Source of the DNA: Bacillus sp. WMMC1349 | GTDB lineage: Bacteria > Bacillota > Bacilli > Bacillales > Bacillaceae | Assembly: GCF_013155385.1 (NCBI RefSeq) | Contig: NZ_JABJUQ010000007.1 | Span: 3,380,501-3,444,500 of the forward strand | Direction: 5' to 3' | DNA: 64,000 nucleotides | Part shown: positions 55,118-64,000 of the stretch, piece after piece | Layout: each line of letters begins with the position of its first letter | Numbering within the stretch: position 1 is the first letter of the stretch | Position numbers and translations under genes: made by a program | Notes under the pieces: model-generated | The model's input: only the letters and a program-made list of their open reading frames with translations | Databases searched by the model: none | What the model was told of the DNA's origin: nothing

Positions 55118-56131
55118 TTATTTTTTAGCCATATACCGATTTACAAATTCAGTAGCGTTAGAAATATTTGTTCCCTTATAATAATATTTGACGATATCCT
55201 CAGCTGTTTTACCGTCTTTCGCCATATAATGAGCCCCATATTGGCTCATTCCTACGCCATGACCATATCCTCTCGTTGTGACAATGATTTGGTTTCCTTT
55301 ACGCTTCCAATCAAAATCAGCTGATTTCAAACCTAACTTTTCACGAATATCTCTGCCATCCAGTTTTTTCCCATTGATGACAACACTTGCGACGCGCTTT
55401 CCAGGTGTTCGTTCAGTGATCTTACCAATTTCTGAACCTCCCAGTTTAACACCAAGTTTTTGCTCAAACTCAGATGCCGCAAATGTTTGATGATTCAAAA
55501 ACTTTGGGGATTTTTTGTCCCAAGCACTTTTCACACTTTTTAAATATGGAATATCACTGGTCCAATAAGCAGCTGCATTCTCAGTATAGCCATTACTTGT
55601 AGAAAAGAATGAGGCATCAATTGGCTTATGATTATACGTTAAAATTTTCCCTTGCGTTTCGGCAACAGCTTCTGTTACCTTTTTAATCTTCCAACGATAA
55701 TCATCTTTCCAAATTTTTTGTAGTTCTGCATTGTTTTTATACACTTGAAACATTTGAGTATCATCAACAAGTGAGCCTTTTGGTGATCGAACTGTTTGAT
55801 CAGCTACCATCTGCCTCACAATATAAGTACGTGCTGCGAGTGCCTGAGCTTTTAAGGCTTCAATTTCAAAGTCAGCCGGCATCTCTGAAGCTACAACACC
55901 AACCACATACTCTTCAAGCGGAATGTGTTCAACCTGGCGGTCAGCCGTTCTGTAAACCGGAATTGAAACGGGAGACTCTTTTAATGTCGTTGTCACTTTT
56001 TTCTTTTGGTGTTGAGTCTGCTTTTCTGTTTTTTTGATTCCGGATCCTCCTTGGAAAGGGATAACAAGCAGTGTTGGCACAAGTACAATCAGTATACATA
56101 TTCCTGTTAGTACGACTATTAGCTGTTTCAA
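55118..56131 (-). CDS. spoIID: stage II sporulation peptidoglycan lytic transglycosylase SpoIID
   Basis: A 337-aa membrane-anchored enzyme of the engulfment DMP complex (with SpoIIM and SpoIIP). One N-terminal helix is followed by the SpoIID domain with VVASEMPADFEIEALKAQAL (the catalytic glutamate lies here) and RGYGHGVGMSQYGA near the end. The TTG at 56131 is preferred: GGGGGC lies 7 nt upstream and the product then begins (M)KQ, like B. subtilis SpoIID as I recall it. An ATG five codons earlier overlaps that ribosome-binding site. A sigma-E promoter lies upstream. Confidence 0.93.
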   Translation of the reverse strand: MKQLIVVLTGICILIVLVPTLLVIPFQGGSGIKKTEKQTQHQKKKVTTTLKESPVSIPVYRTADRQVEHIPLEEYVVGVVASEMPADFEIEALKAQALAARTYIVRQMVADQTVRSPKGSLVDDTQMFQVYKNNAELQKIWKDDYRWKIKKVTEAVAETQGKILTYNHKPIDASFFSTSNGYTENAAAYWTSDIPYLKSVKSAWDKKSPKFLNHQTFAASEFEQKLGVKLGGSEIGKITERTPGKRVASVVINGKKLDGRDIREKLGLKSADFDWKRKGNQIIVTTRGYGHGVGMSQYGAHYMAKDGKTAEDIVKYYYKGTNISNATEFVNRYMAKK

Positions 56132-56166
56132 ATCATTAGCCCCCATTTCAACATTGATCTATTTTT

Positions 56167-56196
56167 ATTTTATGGGCGGGGACAAGCTAATATGAC
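56167..56196 (-). promoter_or_regulatory. sigma-E promoter of spoIID
   Basis: GTCATATT (56189-56196), 14 bp, CATAAAAT (56167-56174) on the minus strand, matching the sigma-E pattern GTCATATT and CATACAAT almost exactly. Confidence 0.88.
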
Positions 56197-56263
56197 TGTA
56201 CATTTTGTACACAGTTGATGTATTAATTTTGTATTTTTGGTGCATAATGATAGCAGAAAATAA

Positions 56264-56294
56264 AAATCAGTATGCCAAATTGACATACTGATTT
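56264..56294 (-). terminator. terminator of murAA
   Basis: AAATCAGTATG TCAATTTGG CATACTGATTT followed by TTATTTTC on the minus strand. Confidence 0.85.
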
Positions 56295-56302
56295 GAATTT
56301 GT

Positions 56303-57613
56303 TTATGCGTTTAAGTCAGTTACAACTTCTTTCGGTTCAAAGTGAACGGTTTCTTCATCATTTATACGTTCAATATCAGCACCGATGTTTGCAAGCTTTT
56401 GATGGAAGTTGACATACCCGCGATCTAAGTGTTTTAACTCTGTTACACGCGTATGTCCATCAGCGACCAACCCTGCAAGAATAAGCGCAGCACCGGCTCT
56501 AAGATCAGTAGCCGCTACTTCTGCACCTTGAAGATCCACTGGACCATTAATAATGACAGATCTTCCTTCAATTTTAATATCTCCATTCATACGTCGGAAT
56601 TCTTCCGCATGCATAAATCGATTTTCAAAAACGGTTTCTGTAATCATACTGGTTCCATTAGCGCGCATCAAAAGAGCCATCATCTGTGACTGCATATCAG
56701 TCGGAAATCCAGGATGCGGCATTGTTTTAATATCGATTGATTTTAATTCAGCTGGACCGATAATCCGAAGACCATCAGCTTCTTCCAAAATCTCGACACC
56801 CATTTCTTCCATTTTGGCAATCAATGATGTCAGGTGTTCCGGCACTGCTCCTTGCACAAGAACATTTCCTTGCGTAATGGCTGCAGCTACCATAAATGTT
56901 CCGGCTTCAATCCGATCAGGAATAATGTTATGCTTAGCACCATGCAGTGTTTTAACACCTTCAATTTTAATAGTGCCTGTACCGGCACCTCGGATTTTTC
57001 CACCCATAGCATTAATATAATTAGCTAAATCAACAATTTCAGGTTCTTTAGCAGCATTTTCAAGAGTTGTCGTGCCTTCAGCTAAAGCTGCTGCCATAAT
57101 CAAGTTCTCCGTTGCTCCAACACTAGGGAAATCAAGGTAGATTTTTGCCCCTTGAAGACGACCTTCTACGATTGCTTCAATAAAGCCGTTCCCAACCTTA
57201 ATTTTTGCCCCCATTGCTTCAAAACCTTTCAAATGCTGGTCAATTGGTCTTGATCCAATTGCACATCCTCCAGGAAGAGCTACTCTCGAATGGCCTGTGC
57301 GAGCAAGAAGCGGACCCATTACTAAAACGGATGCACGCATTTTTCTTACATATTCAAACGGTGCCTCTGTTGATAATGAACGAGATGCATCAACCGTTAC
57401 TGTATTATTTTCAAAATGCACATTTGCGCCTAAATGACGTAACACTTCATTAATCGTATATACATCGGAGAGCGTAGGCACATCACATATTACGCTTTTT
57501 TCTTCACTTGCTAATAAAGATGCAGCGATAACTGGTAAAACGGCGTTTTTTGCTCCTTCAACTTTGACTGTGCCGCTTAACCTTTGACCGCCGCGGACGA
57601 TGATTTTTTCCAA
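56303..57613 (-). CDS. murAA: UDP-N-acetylglucosamine 1-carboxyvinyltransferase
   Basis: A 436-aa EPSP-synthase-fold enzyme that adds enolpyruvate to UDP-GlcNAc in the first committed step of peptidoglycan synthesis. [13 protein letters not shown], the fosfomycin-target loop [15 protein letters not shown] with the active cysteine, and [13 protein letters not shown] are present. Length and location beside spoIID and ywmB identify MurAA rather than MurAB. It is followed by its own terminator. Confidence 0.96.
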   Translation of the reverse strand: MEKIIVRGGQRLSGTVKVEGAKNAVLPVIAASLLASEEKSVICDVPTLSDVYTINEVLRHLGANVHFENNTVTVDASRSLSTEAPFEYVRKMRASVLVMGPLLARTGHSRVALPGGCAIGSRPIDQHLKGFEAMGAKIKVGNGFIEAIVEGRLQGAKIYLDFPSVGATENLIMAAALAEGTTTLENAAKEPEIVDLANYINAMGGKIRGAGTGTIKIEGVKTLHGAKHNIIPDRIEAGTFMVAAAITQGNVLVQGAVPEHLTSLIAKMEEMGVEILEEADGLRIIGPAELKSIDIKTMPHPGFPTDMQSQMMALLMRANGTSMITETVFENRFMHAEEFRRMNGDIKIEGRSVIINGPVDLQGAEVAATDLRAGAALILAGLVADGHTRVTELKHLDRGYVNFHQKLANIGADIERINDEETVHFEPKEVVTDLNA

Positions 57614-57645
57614 GGTATTCCCCTCCGCGTCCCAATTTCTCTATA

Positions 57646-58383
57646 TTAATATTCAGTCGTTATGATTGGTGTTCCAACCGTAACGGTAAGTTTTTCGCCC
57701 ATTCCCGCATTTCTAAGTGAAATTTGCAAGTTCATTTGCTGATTTTCAGTTTTTATGGATCTCCACTCATTAGTATAGGCAGAAATAGATACGAAATTTG
57801 GTTCAATTAATTTTTCAACTAACTTTCCTTTAAATTCATTTATTAGATCATTTGCTTTTTTTTGCAAAACAACATTCATCATACCACTTAAGTGACCCTT
57901 TAGACAAGTGAAAATTATGGTATTTTCTCTTAATATGTCGAATGCTTTGCGTTCAAACTGTTTATATGTATGATTCCAGTTTTCCCGTTGGCCCGCACCT
58001 TTTTGCTCATATAGTAAATACGATACAAATCCTTGTTTTTTGAGGGTTGATTCTAAACGAATCGTCGATTTTATATTATTTTTTTGATCTGTATGAATGC
58101 CTGTTGCTTTTACAGACTGGTTTGTTTGTGTAAAAGTCCATTGATATTGTCGGTATTGCTTCTTAAAATGTTTCACTTTTTCAATAAGTTCTTGTTTTGA
58201 GGAAATAAACTGTTTTTTCGTATGAAGTGTCCATTCATCAAGCTCAACATGGTGCTCTGTTAAACCTGTGACAAGCTGTAAAAGCGGTGTGTTTTCTGCA
58301 GCTTCAAGCGATTTGAATGAGTAGACCCCAATCATTAAAATTCCAAAAAGAATTATGGCATTGACCAATTGTTTTTTCTTCAT
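57646..58383 (-). CDS. ywmB: YwmB family secreted or membrane-anchored protein
   Basis: A 245-aa protein with an N-terminal hydrophobic segment (residues 5-23) that could be a signal peptide or anchor. The YwmB-type body follows (VELDEWTLHTKKQF, IRLESTLKKQGF, NVVLQKKANDLINEF). The function is unknown. It precedes murAA with a 32-bp gap, an arrangement conserved in Bacillus. Confidence 0.88.
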   Translation of the reverse strand: MKKKQLVNAIILFGILMIGVYSFKSLEAAENTPLLQLVTGLTEHHVELDEWTLHTKKQFISSKQELIEKVKHFKKQYRQYQWTFTQTNQSVKATGIHTDQKNNIKSTIRLESTLKKQGFVSYLLYEQKGAGQRENWNHTYKQFERKAFDILRENTIIFTCLKGHLSGMMNVVLQKKANDLINEFKGKLVEKLIEPNFVSISAYTNEWRSIKTENQQMNLQISLRNAGMGEKLTVTVGTPIITTEY

Positions 58384-58496
58384 TTCCTATCATCCTCTCC
58401 TACTTTCCATTTTTGACGGATTGCAGGAAAAGAATACGTGGAAAAACAAGGTCAGTCCCGCATGATTGGCAGAACTTGACCATCCTTTTCAAAAAT

Positions 58497-58730
58497 TTAA
58501 GAAAATAAATTATGCAATTGTCTTGAATAATAAAGATAATCCAAGAAAAAATTACTGACGATTGAACCGATAGCAATCGTCAGTATAATCATTAATACTC
58601 TCGCTTGAATGATTTTACCTTTCTTGATCAGAGGATCGATATTTACCGCTAGAAGAGCCCACCATGTCAAAGCGATAAAGAAGAGATGAACGAGAATACT
58701 GATAGCTGCTTGTTGGCCAATACCTTCCAT
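58497..58730 (-). CDS. ywzB: YwzB family membrane protein (DUF1146)
   Basis: A 77-aa protein with two membrane helices (about residues 9-30 and 43-63) around a short basic loop (IDPLIKKGKIIQARV). It lies between the atp operon and ywmB, as usual in Bacillus. GGAGGC precedes the ATG at about 8 nt. Function unknown. Confidence 0.88.
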   Translation of the reverse strand: MEGIGQQAAISILVHLFFIALTWWALLAVNIDPLIKKGKIIQARVLMIILTIAIGSIVSNFFLDYLYYSRQLHNLFS

Positions 58731-58858
58731 ATGAAATGACGCCTCCTTACATTCAAACTTGACTATTCGCCCTAAGGTTCTCTGCTATAGGATAAAGATA
58801 AACATTGCTCATTTCAAGTGATTTGGGTAGAAATCTTTGACGATTATACAAGTCAAAA

Positions 58859-58887
58859 AAATCCTTCCCACCAAATGGGAAGGATTT
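58859..58887 (-). terminator. terminator of the atp operon
   Basis: AAATCCTTCCCA TTTGG TGGGAAGGATTT followed by TTTTGA on the minus strand, right after atpC. Confidence 0.9.
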
Positions 58888-58894
58888 AAACTTT

Positions 58895-59302
<408 letters not shown>

Positions 59303-59313
59303 CTAGGTCCAGA

Positions 59314-61619
<2,306 letters not shown>

Positions 61620-61654
61620 TCACCACCTTTTTGTTTTCAAATTCATCGAATCTA

Positions 61655-61690
61655 AGTGAAAAGAGAGAAAAAGAAACTCTTTTTCTCACT
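61655..61690 (-). other. intercistronic hairpin between atpA and atpG
   Basis: AGTGA...AGAGAAAAAG and CTTTTTCTC...TCACT can pair in the 86-bp atpA-atpG gap. There is no proper T run, so it is more likely an mRNA-stability or processing element than a terminator. Confidence 0.4.
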
Positions 61691-61699
61691 TGTATTGGT

Positions 61700-63208
<1,509 letters not shown>

Positions 63209-63215
63209 TTAGGTT

Positions 63216-63770
63216 TCACCCCTTCTTTCGATTTTGACCAGCTAATTGACGTTCGATCCGAGCAAGCTTTCCGCTTACACTGCCGTCAAATATGCGATTT
63301 CCAATGCGGATTTTCACTCCGCCGATAAGATCTGGTTTCACTTCATTTCTGACGCGTAATGAAGTGGCTCCGACTTTTTTAGCAAACACTTGCGAAAAAG
63401 ACGTAATCTCCGCTTCACTAAGCGGCTTTACAGAGTAGACAATCGCATCTTCTGTTTTACGATAAAGGTTTGCTTTTTTAATATATTCATCTACAAGATC
63501 TGGAACGATAGTCGTTCTGCTTCTGTCAATCAGTAGATAAAGTGTATGCAGAACCGCAGTTGATACGGTCTCAAGAGAATCTTTCAAGATTTTCTTTTTT
63601 CGATCAGCTGACACTTTAGGGTGACCAAGCACGATACCTAATTCTTTATGATCAGAAAACAATTGTTTAATCACAATCAGCTCTTCTTCTATTTGATTGA
63701 CAAGCTTGGACTCAAGCGCAATTTCAAAAAGAGCGGCTGCATAACGTTTGGAGACAGCAGATTGGCTCAT
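63216..63770 (-). CDS. atpH: ATP synthase F1 delta subunit
   Basis: A 184-aa peripheral-stalk subunit. The N-terminal helical bundle begins [16 protein letters not shown], and the C-terminus carries [20 protein letters not shown]. Its start codon overlaps the atpF stop (ATGA). Confidence 0.96.
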   Translation of the reverse strand: MSQSAVSKRYAAALFEIALESKLVNQIEEELIVIKQLFSDHKELGIVLGHPKVSADRKKKILKDSLETVSTAVLHTLYLLIDRSRTTIVPDLVDEYIKKANLYRKTEDAIVYSVKPLSEAEITSFSQVFAKKVGATSLRVRNEVKPDLIGGVKIRIGNRIFDGSVSGKLARIERQLAGQNRKKG

Positions 63771-64000
63771 CGGCTTTCTCCCACTTCTTTAAGATAATCT
63801 TGAATTAATTTTTCTTGAGCTTGATCATCCAGTTCTTTTTCAATCACTTTAGACGCGACCATAACAGACAGTGATGCTACTTGCTCACGCAATGCGTTTA
63901 CCGCCTGTTCTTTTTCTTTAACGATTTCGTTTCTTGCAGATTCTTTCAGGCGTTCTGCTTCCTGGCGCGCAGCTTGAATGATATCATCCTTTTGCTGTTC
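63767..64000 (-). CDS. atpF: ATP synthase F0 b subunit, 3' part
   Basis: The C-terminal 77 codons of the peripheral-stalk b subunit, cut by the window edge. They encode a charged coiled coil ([36 protein letters not shown]) that ends [10 protein letters not shown]. The gene is identified by order and by the coiled-coil pattern; the membrane anchor lies outside. Confidence 0.93.
   Translation of the reverse strand, partial: EQQKDDIIQAARQEAERLKESARNEIVKEKEQAVNALREQVASLSVMVASKVIEKELDDQAQEKLIQDYLKEVGESR

Overview
The window is chromosomal DNA of a low-GC Gram-positive endospore former, a Bacillus related to the B. subtilis group. The evidence is the presence of spoIID, spoIIQ, spoIIID, mbl, flhO/flhP, glcR and nrgAB, plus ywq/ywp/ywo/ywn genes in the order expected for the B. 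subtilis chromosome leading up to the atp operon. No rRNA, tRNA or CRISPR array was seen.

Layout. (1) 1-8200: an AlsR-like LysR regulator, the UDP-glucose dehydrogenase ywqF, a decayed ywqE fragment, ywqC, a 47-aa unnamed gene, then ywqB (SWIM finger) and ywqA (SNF2 helicase). The tyrosine kinase ywqD is missing. (2) 8195-13750: ywqG, an AAA+ ATPase and two tandem copies of a TPR-membrane/small-membrane gene pair, each copy with the same promoter. This is the least familiar system in the window. (3) 13800-19990: ywpJ-glcR, then an apparently complete sorbitol (glucitol) PTS operon (SorC-type regulator, gutM, srlA, srlE, srlB, srlD). It has a sigma-A promoter, an overlapping cre site and a dyad operator; its IIA protein lacks the expected phosphorylatable histidine. 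(4) 20000-35330: ssbB, ywpG, ywpF, mscL, fabZ, flhP, flhO (sigma-D promoter), mbl, spoIIID, a MarR/MFS pair, ppaC, nrgAB (TnrA box), an IS256-type transposase remnant, spoIIQ, ywnH, ywnF and the cardiolipin synthase gene.

(5) 35500-53300: a consolidated bacillibactin island. dhbACEBF plus an MbtH-like gene make the siderophore, feuABC imports its iron complex, besA hydrolyses it and btr activates uptake. Each transcription unit has a recognisable Fur box. In B. subtilis these genes lie at two distant loci. (6) 53490-64000: a PH-domain-like orphan, moaA, spoIID (sigma-E promoter), murAA, ywmB, ywzB and the ATP synthase genes atpC-D-G-A-H with the 3' end of atpF.

Three copies of a roughly 115-190 bp palindromic repeat with imperfect terminal inverted repeats lie in intergenic gaps (22.5, 28.2 and 47.6 kb). 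Most genes from 8 kb onward are on the minus strand. Start codons were moved from the longest reading frame to the position supported by a ribosome-binding site or by comparison with the remembered family member. Names for ywq/ywp/ywn genes rest on protein resemblance plus synteny recalled from B. subtilis, not on a database search.
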